Made by a program: the position numbers and the translations under genes. DNA of 64,000 nt, taken from contig NC_079318.1 in assembly GCF_029931775.1 (NCBI RefSeq), forward strand, positions 54,414,659 to 54,478,658. The letters run 5' to 3'. The stretch is from Euleptes europaea. Taxonomy: Eukaryota; Chordata; Lepidosauria; Squamata; Sphaerodactylidae. Of the stretch, positions 43,064-53,283 are shown piece after piece (the first letter of the stretch is position 1; each line of letters begins with the position of its first letter). Under the pieces are notes generated by a model that worked only from the letters and a program-made list of their open reading frames with translations, was not told the origin of the DNA and did no database searches.

Positions 43064-43327
43064 AGTTTTGTAGAATTCTTTGTACTGGCAGGAGTCAAGG
43101 AAAGAATTCTAGAGCAGTCCTATGAATTAAAGCTATCTGAAACAAAGTCGAAGTTCTTACAAAGTTTGTTCCAGAAAGCAAAGCATAATTTGAATTACTT
43201 GAAATATTAGGCAGCCAACTAAAGGCACACAGCAACATTTCTGCCATTCCCAAATAACCTGTAGTATTTCCAAGCCATTACCCCGTTATACATGAATGCT
43301 ATCCATACCATACAATTCAAGTTCCAC

Positions 43328-44058
43328 TTTATTAAGAGTATAGATGACAATCGCTCCTAAGTAAGAGCAATTAGCAAACAAAAATATAACACTAATCACT
43401 AACAATTCTCAGTGCTACATGCTTTGTATTATTGTTACATCTAGAGAAATTGTGTGAGCCAGAAGCAGGATAAAGGAGGCTTTTACCTCGCTTGCTCAAG
43501 CATGATGCAGAGATGAAGCATCCCACCATTTTTTAAAATTTGTGCTGCAGTCATGCGGCCATTATCTCACCCAAATGTTGGGCTCTGTTCAAAAAGAACA
43601 AAACCGGGCAGGATCTCTCTGTTAGGGACAGCCCTGTCATGAACCTCAGAGTGGACACACAATACAGAGAAAGTTAGCACCAGCAGACACCAGCTGGCAA
43701 CACAAAAGGAAGGGGTAAGTGTTCTGGCACCTTCATTATAACATCTAGCTTAACCCATACCAAAACAAAAATAAGGTGCTTTAGTCCTTTAACAAGGACC
43801 ATTTATGCATGAGAGCTTTTGCCTTGGATTTGCTGCTCTCTAGATGCACATTTTCCCCATCCAAATTCTTAAAACTCAACAATAAGCGACCACGTACAGT
43901 TCTGAGAATTCAGATGGGGAAAATGTGCATCTAGAGAGCGGCAAATCCAAGGCAAAACCTTCCACGCATAAATGGCCAAGGAGAACACCCTCTGCCACGC
44001 GGCTAGCTCCAGTCCCTCTCCAGAGTGCAGAAACGGTGGCAGATAAAGAGTTCCCAAT
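43328..44058 (-). other. TBCC: TBCC 3' UTR (probable) with polyadenylation signal
   Basis: On the - strand, the first AATAAA after the stop is at 43333-43328, giving a 3' UTR of about 730 bases. It contains the large inverted repeat described separately. No other gene or recognised repeat family was seen in it. Confidence 0.45.
43799..43975. repeat. 71-bp-arm inverted repeat (palindrome) in the TBCC 3' region
   Basis: The left arm 43799-43869 and right arm 43905-43975 are reverse complements with about 7 mismatches in 71 and no gaps, around a 35-base loop. The tips read CCATTTATGC / GCATAAATGG. The motif CAAGGA sits just outside both ends (43793-43798 and 43977-43982), possibly a 6-bp target duplication with one base of asymmetry. 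It could be a foldback MITE or a local inverted duplication. Confidence 0.85.
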
Positions 44059-45108
44059 TCAGTTCCAATCAGAGACTCTCTCCTCCTCCGGGATCACACT
44101 CCAGTTCGGAGAGGGCTGATCCCGAGCCAGCCAGTTGAAATCATCCACCGTGCTCCAATTGTTTCTGCTTCTGTCGAGGCCGGACGTCTCGAAGTCGGCC
44201 TCGATGCCCGCGTAACTCCAGGCGTAGGGGGCGAAGCGGACGCCGCTGCAGTTTTCCAGCATGGCTCGGCAAGTCACTTGCACGTAGAAGCTGCTCTGGG
44301 TGGTCTGGTGCGTGCGGAGCTGCTGGCAGGCGAGGGCCAGGAGGCAGCCGCTGCAGTCCTCCACCAGCGCCGAGGTGGACACGGGCCCGCAGAGCACCGC
44401 GCAGTCCCGGCAGCCGCGCATCGTCAGCGTGTTGGGGTTGCCACACAGCCGCACCCGGCAACGGCGCAGCTGCGACAACTCCACGTCCTGCTGCAGCAGC
44501 TCGGCCGGGCCCAGCAGCAGCTCCTGCCCCTCGGCCCGGCTGAACCCACACTTGGGAACCGCCGGGGCCCCGGAGGAGGAGGAGGAGGGGGGGGCCGCCT
44601 CGGCCGACGCTCGCGGCCGCGCGGAGGCCTCCGGGGGCTCCTGAGCCGCCGCGGCCTCCTTCTTGCGGGCCCGGAAGGCGAAGCGCTTCTTGGGCTGCAG
44701 CTCCAGGCGTCGCTCGGAAAGGGCGCCCTGCAGCCTGGCCAGCGTCGCCTGCGCCTGCCGCACCTCGTAGGGGGCCAGGAAGCGCACCGAGTCCGTCAGC
44801 AGCCGCTGCAGGCTCTGCAGCCGCCCCGCCGCCTCCTCCAGCCTCGCGGCGGCGGCGGCTTCCGCGCCTTCGTCCGAGTCCGGCCCCAGCAGCGCCTCGA
44901 CCGAGTCCCGCTCTCGGGCGAAGGCTGCCGTGAAGAAGTCGCTCTGCTCCTCTTGCACCGCCTGCGCGTCGCGCTCCCGCCGCCTCCGCTCCGCCTCCTC
45001 TCGCCGTTCCGCTTCTCGCTGCTGGAGCCGCTCCGGGACAGAAGCGGGGACGCCGGCAGCAAGCGAGAGTCGCTCGCCCTCAGCCGCCGCCTCAGAAACA
45101 GCCTCCAT
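44059..45108 (-). CDS. TBCC: TBCC (tubulin-folding cofactor C), single exon
   Basis: 349 aa (human 346), intronless as in mammals. TBCC completes the tubulin-folding complex with TBCD/TBCE and stimulates GTP hydrolysis by beta-tubulin to release alpha/beta dimers in the cytosol. Residues 1-135 form a charged helical N-terminal domain (ERLQQREAERREEAERRRRE). Residues 140-185 are a low-complexity Ala/Pro/Ser linker. The C-CAP/cofactor C beta-helix follows from about 190 with LCGNPNTLTMRGCRDC and STSALVEDCSGCLLALACQQ. Arg265 in QLRTH is the arginine finger equivalent to human Arg262 and RP2 Arg118. FAPYAWSYAGIEADF and the tryptophan-rich tail (NNW, FNW, PNW, DWN) close the domain. The start has a strong context (AAGATGG). 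The exon is far richer in CpG than its surroundings. Confidence 0.97.
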   Translation of the reverse strand: MEAVSEAAAEGERLSLAAGVPASVPERLQQREAERREEAERRRRERDAQAVQEEQSDFFTAAFARERDSVEALLGPDSDEGAEAAAAARLEEAAGRLQSLQRLLTDSVRFLAPYEVRQAQATLARLQGALSERRLELQPKKRFAFRARKKEAAAAQEPPEASARPRASAEAAPPSSSSSGAPAVPKCGFSRAEGQELLLGPAELLQQDVELSQLRRCRVRLCGNPNTLTMRGCRDCAVLCGPVSTSALVEDCSGCLLALACQQLRTHQTTQSSFYVQVTCRAMLENCSGVRFAPYAWSYAGIEADFETSGLDRSRNNWSTVDDFNWLARDQPSPNWSVIPEEERVSDWN

Positions 45109-45460
45109 CTTGCTTTCGCGTCGCTCCCGAGGGCGGCTTCACGCACCTCGCACTAAGGAGAACGCCCATTGGCTCTGCTACGTCACTCTTGGCTTGTGAT
45201 TCGTGGGGAGACTTCATGGAATGCGTGGGCGGGGCCTTTCGCGCTCTTAAAGAGGCCGCGTTTGTTTGCCGCAGTCCGAGGGTGTCGAGCTGAAGCGTTA
45301 GGGTCGGGGCGGATGGGTGCCGCCTGTGTTGATTCAGGGAAGAGCAGGGTGGGGATAACGTGGGTGTGTCGAGCGCGCCTCAGGCAGAAAACGGGACGAA
45401 GGTATAGCAAGCCCGTGCGCATTTTCCTGGTAGTAAAAGCCATTGAATACGATGGCGTTT
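45109..45460 (-). promoter_or_regulatory. TBCC CpG-island promoter, possibly bidirectional
   Basis: CpG-dense stretch directly upstream of TBCC and continuous with the GC-rich exon. There is an inverted CCAAT box (ATTGG at 45168-45172), a CRE-like TACGTCA at 45179-45185 and a GC box GGGCGGGGCC at 45227-45236; no TATA box. In mammals TBCC and BICRAL are close head-to-head neighbours, so this island could also start a + strand BICRAL transcript. Initiation sites are inferred. Confidence 0.6.
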
Positions 45461-45497
45461 ACTTCTGAGTAAGCATGTCACATTATGAGAAGACATT

Positions 45498-45601
45498 CTA
45501 GCTGTATCTGAAGAAGTGAGCTGTGGCTCACGAAAGCTCATACCCTACCAGAAAATATTTTTGTTAGTCTTTAAGGTGCTACTGGACTCTTGCCCTTTTT
45601 G
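45498..45601 (+). repeat. Penelope-like hammerhead-element fragment
   Basis: CTGAAGAAGTGAGCTGTGGC, TCACGAAAGCTCATACCC, then TTTGTTAGTCTTTAAGGTGC and GGACTCTTGCCC. The CTGANGA/GAAA boxes with a 6-bp stem between them resemble a hammerhead ribozyme core. It joins BovB sequence directly at about 45602. Confidence 0.65.
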
Positions 45602-45799
45602 ACTATGAGAAGACAAGACTCACTGGGCAAGACAATAATGTTAGGCACAGTTGAAGGTAGCAGAAGAGGAGGGAGACCCAACACGAGATGGATCCCCTCA
45701 AAGGAACCCACAGTCGTCAGTTTGCAAGACATGTGCAAGGCTGTTCATGGTAGAACTTTCGGAGGTCATTAATGGATAGGGTTGCCATAAATCAGAACA
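45602..45799 (+). repeat. BovB 3' fragment
   Basis: ATGAGAAGACAAGACTCACT, AACACGAGATGGATCCCCTC and the tail TAGGGTTGCCATAAATCAG; matches 54190-54400. Confidence 0.75.
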
Positions 45800-45985
45800 T
45801 AAGAAAAGCCATGCTGGATCAGACCAAGGTCCAACAGCCTGTTCACACAGTGGCCTAACCAGGTGCCTCTAGGAAGCCCACAAACAAGACCACTGCAGCA
45901 GCATTGTCCTGCCTGTGTTCCAGTGCACCTAATAGGCATGCTCCTCTGATCCTGGAAAGAATAGGTATGCATCATGACTAGTACA
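45800..45985 (-). repeat. LINE-type 3' fragment (GATCCAGCATGGC family)
   Basis: Complement of 29990-30198: AAGAAAAGCCATGCTGGATC, AGACCAAGGTCC, TTCACACAGTGGCCTAACCA, CTAATAGGCATGCTCCTCTG. Confidence 0.6.
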
Positions 45986-46229
45986 AGAAGCAACTTGGTG
46001 GCAAATAACACATACACAAGCATGCATAAGGATTTGGCATTTGGTCCTTCAAAGATGCTGGTTCTGCTAGTGTTTAAACACTCATTTGATTCCAGGTGTT
46101 ATCATGTGGTGTTTACTTTGGTGGGGGGGTCTGGAAGAGTAGCTTTCATTACTGTGTTGAAGCAAAGAGAATGAAAGCCACTTGTGGCTCCTTGAGGCGA
46201 ATACATTTATTGTGAAGAAGCTTTATTTA

Positions 46230-46313
46230 CAGTGCAATCCTACAATTACAGCCACCTAAGCCTATTGCAGTCAATGAGTTTTGAAGGGTGTAACTCTTGT
46301 TTAGGGTTGCATT
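46230..46313. mobile_element. Palindromic MITE, copy 1
   Basis: CAGTGCAATCCTACAATTAC at the left is roughly complementary to GGTGTAACTCTTGTTTAGGG at the right, the plan of the CAATCCTA-ended foldback elements. Its right end was the target of the hAT insertion at 46314. Confidence 0.6.
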
Positions 46314-46598
46314 CAGTGGTGGACTGGCCAGGGTGTCAGCTTGCCCAATGGCAAGTGGGGTCCCTTAAACATTAGACAATATGTTAAAAATGTTAATGAC
46401 CTTTTAGTAGCTTGAAAATATAATCGACGTTCCAGTACTATTACTGTATGCAACTAAAATTTTAATTGTACCTTTTTTCTACTTATGTATTTTTTGAAAA
46501 AAAAAAATTCTTATAAAAATTAAATGATAGTCTTACAGTTGTGGGTGGGCTCCCTTTGTCTCCTGGCAACCAATATTTTTAGACCCAGCCCGCCACTG
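46314..46598 (+). mobile_element. hAT MITE (CAGTGGTGGACTGG ends), long copy
   Basis: 285 bp with perfect 8-bp target duplications GTTGCATT (46306-46313, 46599-46606). The flanking parts match 32789-32991; an extra internal block (about 46405-46500) is present. Confidence 0.9.
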
Positions 46599-46697
46599 GT
46601 TGCATTGGTAAAGCTGCAGTCATAAATTCATTTGTGAGTAAATTTTGTTGAATTACTAGGGGTTCCCAAGTAAACATGCAAAAGCATAGAGCACGGG

Positions 46698-46830
46698 TCT
46701 ATAACATGGTGCCTGTGGGTGCCATGGCACCAGCCAAGTATTTTTAGGAAGTGGGCAGGGCCAGGTAGGGCTTTTGACCAGCAAGGCTTCTGATGAACAG
46801 AAGCAAGCAGCCAAGCGCGGCTGAGTAATG
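46698..46830 (+). mobile_element. hAT-like element fragment (tentative)
   Basis: AACATGGTGCCTGTGGGTGC, CATGGCACCAGCC and GAAGTGGGCAGGGCCAGGT resemble a dispersed hAT family as I recall it. Ends not defined. Confidence 0.35.
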
Positions 46831-46873
46831 CAATTTAGGTGGTATCAAGTCACCCAGAGTTTGTTTCCAGGCC

Positions 46874-47082
46874 TAGGATTGCCAACCTCCAGGTGTGACC
46901 TGGAGATATCTCAGAATTATAACCAAACTCCAGATGACACAGATCTGTCCCCCTGGCGAAACTGGTTGCTTTGGAGGGTGGACTCTATGGCATAATATCC
47001 AGCTCCCCTCCCCAAACCCTTTCCTCCTCAGACTCCATCACAAAATTTCCAGGAATTTCCCAACATAGAGCTGGCAACACTA
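46874..47082 (-). mobile_element. hAT MITE, TAGGGTTGCCA relative, reversed
   Basis: TAGGATTGCCAACCTCCAGG left end, CTGGCAACACTA right end; the interior on the - strand matches the 36012 copy (GACTCTATGGCATAATATCC complement). No target duplication found. Confidence 0.65.
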
Positions 47083-47916
47083 AGGCTCAGGTCTGGCCCC
47101 AAGGTGCCCTCCTTCAAAGGCCAAAATAGGCCTGGAAAAGCCCCTGCCACCTCCCTCTGCCTTGTATTCACAGAAACTAAAGCATGGAGAGCTGTGATTG
47201 CCTAGCAACAGCCACTGAGGGAATCTGTTGCTTAAAGTCACTGGCACTCCTTTTATCATTTCAGGTTTTTTAAACCTCTCAATGTATTTTTGTTAGATTT
47301 CACATTTTTCTGCAAACCTAGAGCCCTTTTCAGATTTGGAGAAGGATCTGTCACTGGATTTAGTATCCAAAGATTTGATCGACTTTGCTATTAGAATATA
47401 AGATGATAGTGATCACATGCTTTTGGGCTTTCCTATTAGCCAATGGAAATAAATGCTCTTCTGTTGCAATCCATTAATATTGGTTTTCTCTCCATCTCTG
47501 CATTCCCACTGGTGCTTCACTTTCACTTCGAAACCGAAGAACAATAAGCCTAGATGCATTAGCACTCACAGACCTACTTCAAGGCTGCATTCTTTCTTCA
47601 GTCTCATCTTACTTTCACACCTTCCTCCAGCCACTCCAGCTTTTCCCTCCATCTCCCCAAAGACAAGTCCTCCTCATGTATCACTTCAAAGTGAGGAGAT
47701 AGACTATTAGGAAATGTGGTCCCTACATTCAGGAGTTTAATTATAAACAAGTACTTACAATCCATTTTTGACAGTGTAAAGATTAACTATTTTAGATAAA
47801 GGTTGCCAAACATAAGAAATGGATCCAGCACCTCCAAAGTATTTAGAAAGCAGTGTCTGAATAGTTCACTATAGAAGCATTATGCAAAATGGGCCATAAA
47901 TTGATTCAGCACCCCA

Positions 47917-48165
47917 TAACCAAAGCAGGACTACAGCTGAACATCAAGTAGACAAAGTAATGACTACTAGGGAATTACTCAACTTTAATGCTGACAATGA
48001 GAAAACTAAAATTGTCCAAGACTTTCTATTCCTTGGCTCCATCATCAACCAAAAGGGAGACTGCAACCAAGAAATCAGAAGGAGATTGAGACTGGGAAGG
48101 ACAGCCATGAAGGAGCTAGAAAAGATTTTTAAGTGTAAGGATGTGTCACTGGCAGGTCAGATCTA
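47917..48165 (+). repeat. BovB reverse transcriptase fragment
   Basis: Frame reads TTRELLNFNADNEKTKIVQD and FLFLGSIINQKGDCNQEIRR, RLRLGRTAMKELEKIFKCKD: the thumb part of BovB reverse transcriptase, collinear with 53760-53960. Confidence 0.85.
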
Positions 48166-48420
48166 CCTTTTTTTTGAAAGGGGGGGCAAAAATACAAAAT
48201 GCCACCCCCATATTATATACATTTCCCCTTTATTTATGCATACATAATCAATGTATATAATATACATATATAATCAACAACTCTTTTAAACGATAGAATA
48301 AATTGTGTTTATACCTTCATTCTGCTGAAGGTATGAAGGATGAAAGAAAACAGTCTTTTTACAGATCTGGCCTGAACAACCAAACCCTTTCTTGTTCTCA
48401 CACAAGAATGTCAAAAATTT

Positions 48421-48490
48421 CCAGTTTGTTCCCATGGCTAAGAATAGCAAAATTTCCAGTTTGTTCCCATGGCTAAGAGTAGCTTTCTGA
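48421..48490. repeat. Tandem duplication, 35-bp unit x 2
   Basis: CCAGTTTGTTCCCATGGCTA at 48421 and again at 48456, with one or two differences in the remainder. Confidence 0.85.
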
Positions 48491-48587
48491 GCATACTGAT
48501 GTTGAGAGATTTGGGCATGACTTTAGGCTAAAACAAGATTTCTTCTGTTTGCTTTCCAAGGCGTTACGATGTAGTTTGACTATGTAC

Positions 48588-48916
48588 AGCCATTCCTGAG
48601 GATTGGGCTGAAAGTGAAGTGGAGGCGGTGTGACCCTGCTGCCAGTGTAAGTGCCCTCTTATCACAGAATAAGAGGCACTTACGCTAGTGGCGGGGGTAG
48701 TTCCAACGGTGCCTGGGTGCCACAGAGCTGCACGGTGCTCCTCTGACACCACAGCCACTCCGGGACCTAAATCCCGGAAGAGAAATGTGGTGCTGGCATG
48801 GGGTGGGGGCATTCCCAGGGGTGGAGCTGACTATAGTCAGCTTCCTAAGCCCCTCCAGCCATCACGGCACTTCGACCACGCTGTCCCTGGCCGCTGCAAG
48901 GCTCAGGAATGGGCTG
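48588..48916. mobile_element. MITE-like element with CAGCC(C)ATTCCTGAG ends
   Basis: CAGCCATTCCTGAG at the left and CTCAGGAATGGGCTG at the right are near-exact inverted ends of a CpG-rich 329-bp block that also contains AGGCACTTACGC-type sub-palindromes (48650-48690). No target duplication could be set. Confidence 0.5.
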
Positions 48917-49213
48917 ACAGTCAAGCCTTACTATCTTGACTAAAAAGTGGGGTCACAAATCATGAGAATAATGAATGGCATTCTTAAATGTCTTGTGTTG
49001 TGCCCATTCATTTTCTTGACGTAGACTGTATTAGTTCTACACTAGTTATTTGATTTAAATTTACAGAGAGATAAATTTAAGCCTACAGCCATAGAGGAGA
49101 CTTGAGATACCACAGATCTGTTCTGTTTTTTAAGTTGTAGTCAATAGATATTTACACCTTCTCTCCAACCAAGCTTTGTGTCTGGTACAGATGTGTCCTA
49201 ACTTGAGTTGACC

Positions 49214-49290
49214 TATATGGATTGTCATAATGTGTAGTTGTGCAATGTGCCTTGAGTCTCAATAGAAAGGCAGAAATAAAACAATCATAC
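49214..49290 (+). repeat. LINE 3' tail (L2-like), tentative
   Basis: TGTGCCTTGAGTCTCAATAG then AAAGGCAGAAATAAAAC; like the tail at 4690-4740. Confidence 0.4.
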
Positions 49291-50112
49291 AGAAGATCTC
49301 ACAGAAAACAGAAGCTTAGCATCGTTGACATGATCCTTCAGTAAAGCAGCTGTGCTTAGATGAGCTCAGGTAGTGCCAAATGCCCCATACATATCAGAAA
49401 ATACATAGGCACAATATTGGCATAGTTATACTCTGTCACATGATCTCACTGTAAGGACACATGCACCAGTTTCAAGCAATTTCAGTGTGAGAGTATCCCT
49501 GCTCTCAAAATCAGGACTTGCCTATCATAATTAGTAAAAAAACAAATATGAAACAGGGGGTAGTTGCTTTGGTACAGCTGTGTTTCCTCTGTATTTATGT
49601 TTGATTGGGTGATGTAGTGGGGTTTTTCATTTCTGCTAATGAGATGCAGACTCAAGTCTCTCCTGGGCTTTTTGTCCTTGACAGATCTCAGCTCCTATGC
49701 CTCCCTCAATCTGATCCAAAAGTCCACAGCCATCTATTTCAGCAGTCTTGGCTTCTCAGTAACCTTCAGCAGCAGAACATTTAGCTCTCGTGCTGCAGTA
49801 GAGGGAGAAACTATAATTAACATCCTCATAATATAACATTCTCTATTAGTGGAGGGAAAATACAGATACCTGTATGACACCAGCATCTTCTCCATATTGA
49901 GAGCTAATAGCAGTTTTGAGGGATTCTTTTAGATCTTGGAAATAGTACACTGGTTTTATACTGGTTATAACCTTCTGAGGTGGCTGTCGTGCCCAAGGCA
50001 GACATCAAGGTGCATGAATAAAAGATACTTAATCTTACCCCTATCTCCCCCTCACTCAGGCTCCATGGCAAATCTGTGATAAAACTCTAGTAGGTGAGAT
50101 ATTCAGACAAAT

Positions 50113-50330
50113 TTACTTCTGAAATACCCTCTCACTGGAAAATGCAATAATGCTAGGAAAAGTGGAAGGCAGCAGGAAAAGAGGAAGAACCAACATGAGA
50201 TGGATTGACTCTATAAAGGAAACCATGGCCCTCAGTTTACAAGACTTGAGCTAGTCTGTTAATGACAGGATGTTATGGAAGACATTGATTCATGAGTTGG
50301 ATAGCACTTTGTGTTAAGTCTTGCCATGTT
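50113..50330 (+). repeat. BovB 3' fragment
   Basis: GAAAAGTGGAAGGCAGCAGG, AACATGAGATGGATTGACTC, ACAGGATGTTATGGAAGAC: collinear with 54240-54420. Confidence 0.75.
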
Positions 50331-52598
50331 TTGATCCAAATTTCCTGAATGTTAGCCTTTAAAAACCCTACAGGGAAAAACAGATGGGGCAGGGAGAGAA
50401 GTTGTGGCAGAAAAGTAATAGTTGGGATGTGGCACCTCTCCCATCTGCTTCTCCAGCGAAAATCACACCCTCTCTTCCACCAAGCTGCTTTTTCCTAACA
50501 GAAGCAGCCTTTGGAATTTTTTTACATATGCTGTCATGTAATGTAGACAGATTCTGAGATGGCTTTTAAAAAGAATTTCACAAGTCATGGAGGATAAGTT
50601 CATCAACAACTATTACACCTAATAACTAAGTAAGTCCATAACCACTATGCCTTTTAATATCAGATGCTGGGGGAAAATAGTAGGTGAGTGTTGTTGCTTT
50701 TGCACTGCACTTGGAAGCAAGAGCCAATGGAACTTTTATCCAATTCATCATTATATTTTTAATTTGCAGCCAGGCCTGGAGAAGAAACAGACTTGGCTTG
50801 GAAGGAAGTGCATTGCTTTGGGAAGTGTTTCCCCTCCGCTCCACTTTCAGGGCAAGTTTTAGTATGCCTTCTTTTGGTTTTTTCCAGCCACATACATAGG
50901 CTGTCAAGTGGAGCAAAATGAGCACAATTCGGAGGTATTTCAAATTATGACAGAATGACAGGATGAGGGAAAATATTGTCCTAACCAATCTTCTCAATTA
51001 TTTTCTCTCTCTTTCTCCTTCTGCAGGCTTCTAAACAGACTTGAGTGGCACAAGCATGAACCCTGCCAGGAGACTGAGCCAAGGAAGAGCTGGCTGGAGA
51101 ACTACTGCCCTAGCTATCCTGCTCCTTTCCAGAGCAAATCCCAGATTTTGAGCTCTCAGACAGGAAGTCACTCTGGACACCAAGCATATATTTTCATCTC
51201 ATTTATTATCTGGCTAAAAATGGACATGCAGAAACCCTAATTAGTAGAGAAGAAATCAACTTCTTTAATGGGATGTTACATCACCGAATGGACATGATCC
51301 CAAAAGAAAATCTGGTTGTGGAGGTATATCTCTCCAGGGCTTTCATAAATCAGACCTGGAGCGCATTACTCTGCTTTCTTACTAAAACTGTATGTATTAG
51401 AAAAAAATTACAAAGCTGACCAACTTTTATTTAACAAATTTACTCATCAAAAGAGTGTTAAAAGTGCAGGCAGAAACCCAGAAGAATTTTAAAATATTCT
51501 AATTATCACATCAAATATTGTTGGAAGATTTGGACCAGGAGCATGAAAAGGAGCAGGAGAGTGACTCATAGAATTCTGTGATGCAATGAACAAATTGTTG
51601 TAAACACGTTTCAAGCAATTGAACAGAACTATGTATGTGGATATTCTCGGATGGCCAATATAGAAATCAAATAGATTACATAATCGGAAGTAGAAGATGG
51701 AGAAGCTCTATTCTTTCTGCTAAAACAAGAGCAGGAGCTAATTGTGATAGAGACCATGAATTGTTAATATTGAAAATTAAAATAAAGCTGAAGAAAAACA
51801 CCAGAACATTCATAGTACAAAAATACAATCTGAACAACATTCCTGGAGAGTTTAAAGATCATGTAAAAAACAGATTTGCATTAGTAAGTTCAAGTGAACG
51901 TGAGCCAGAAAAACTATGGGCTGAAACCAGAGACATTATCAAGGAAGAATGTGCAAAGACTATTCCTGTAGCCAAGAAAAATGAAAAGCCTCGATGGATG
52001 ACTGATGAAACTCTTAAAATTGCTAAACATAGATGAGAAGCAAAAGTAAAAGGTGCCAGAAATAGAATCAGAAATCTAAATGCATCATTCAGCATTCCAG
52101 CAACTGGCACATAGAGACAAAGAGAACTATTATAATAACCAGTGTAAAGAAATCAAAGAGAACAACAAAAAAGGAAGAACAAGAGATCCGTTCCACTAGA
52201 TCCAAAACATCAACGGGAAATTTAAGGCACATTTAGGCACACTGAAAGATCAACAAGGAAGTACATTAACTGAACAGGACAAAATAAAGAAAAGATGGGA
52301 ACAATACACTTAAGAACTATACATAAGAGATAAAAGGATGACAGATTCCTTCCAAGACAAAACTTTTGAAGAAGAACCTACAGTTTTAGAAAGTGAAGTG
52401 AAAGCTGCACTAAGAGCAACTGGGATAAACAAATCACCAAGAGTAGACGGGATATCAACAGAGGCATTCCAAGCCAAAGAAACGGAGTCCATCAAGATCT
52501 TAACAAGAATATGCCAACAAATATGGAAAACAAAACAATGACTCAGACTAGAAACGCTCAATTTAAATTCCAATTCAGAAAAAAATGGAGACTTGAAA

Positions 52599-52806
52599 GG
52601 GACTGTGGCTCAGTGGCAGAGCATCTTCTTGGCATGCAGAAGGTCCCAGGTTCAATCCCCAGCATCTCCAGTTAAAGAGACTAAGCAGGTAGGTGATGTG
52701 AAAGACCTCTGCCTGAGACCCTGGAGAGCCGCTGCCGGTCAGAGTAGACAATACTGACTTTGATGGACCAAGAGTCTGATTCAGTATAAGGCAGCTTCAT
52801 GTGTAC
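52599..52806 (+). repeat. tRNA-SINE (GGCTCAGTGG family), nested in BovB
   Basis: GGACTGTGGCTCAGTGGCAG head, GGTTCAATCCCCAGCATCTC B box, AAAGACCTCTGCCTGAGACC, TGGACCAAGAGTCTGATTCA and CAGCTTCATGTGTAC end plus poly-A. The best preserved copy of this family here. Confidence 0.9.
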
Positions 52807-53007
52807 ATTAAAAAAAAAAAAAAAGACTGCAGCAACTATTGGACCATCACATTAACTTCTCACAAGTAAAATAATGCTCAAAATCTTACAACAAAGATTG
52901 TTACCATATATAGAACGAAAATGTCAGATGTTCAAGCTGGATTCAGAAAAGGAAGAAGCGCTAAATATCATAATACAAATTTAAGTTTGTTATTGGACCA
53001 TATGGAA

Positions 53008-53283
53008 GAGCCCTGTGGCGCAGCGTGGTAAGCTGCAGCACTGCTGTCAAAGCTCTGCTGATAACCTGAGTTAGATTCCAAAGGAAGTCGGTTTCAGGTA
53101 GGTGGCTCAAGTTGACTCAGCCTTCCATCTGAGGTTGGTAAAATGAGTACCCAGCTTCCTGGGAATAAAGTGTATGTGACTGAGGAAGGCAATGGCAAAC
53201 CAACCATCAACATTGTGATGTGGTGTCACCCCATGGGTCCATAATGACCTAGTGCTTGCACAGGAGGACTACCTTTACCTTTC
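53008..53283 (+). repeat. Sauria-type SINE, nested in BovB
   Basis: GAGCCCTGTGGCGCAGCGTG head to GGAGGACTACCTTTACCTTT. Interrupts the BovB reverse-transcriptase region. A 24-bp direct repeat (GAGAGAATTTCAGAAGAAAA twice, 53300-53345) lies just downstream. Confidence 0.88.

Noticed and set aside
44141-45156. Several long open frames overlapping TBCC on both strands (for example 44278-45156 +, 292 aa)
   Set aside because: They are low-complexity shadows of a CpG-rich exon; only the - strand 44059-45108 frame has a recognised domain and the TBCC motifs.
52599-52675. A possible tRNA gene (GGCTCAGTGG... GGTTCAATCC)
   Set aside because: The A and B boxes belong to a SINE head; no cloverleaf acceptor end follows, and the family is repeated across the window.
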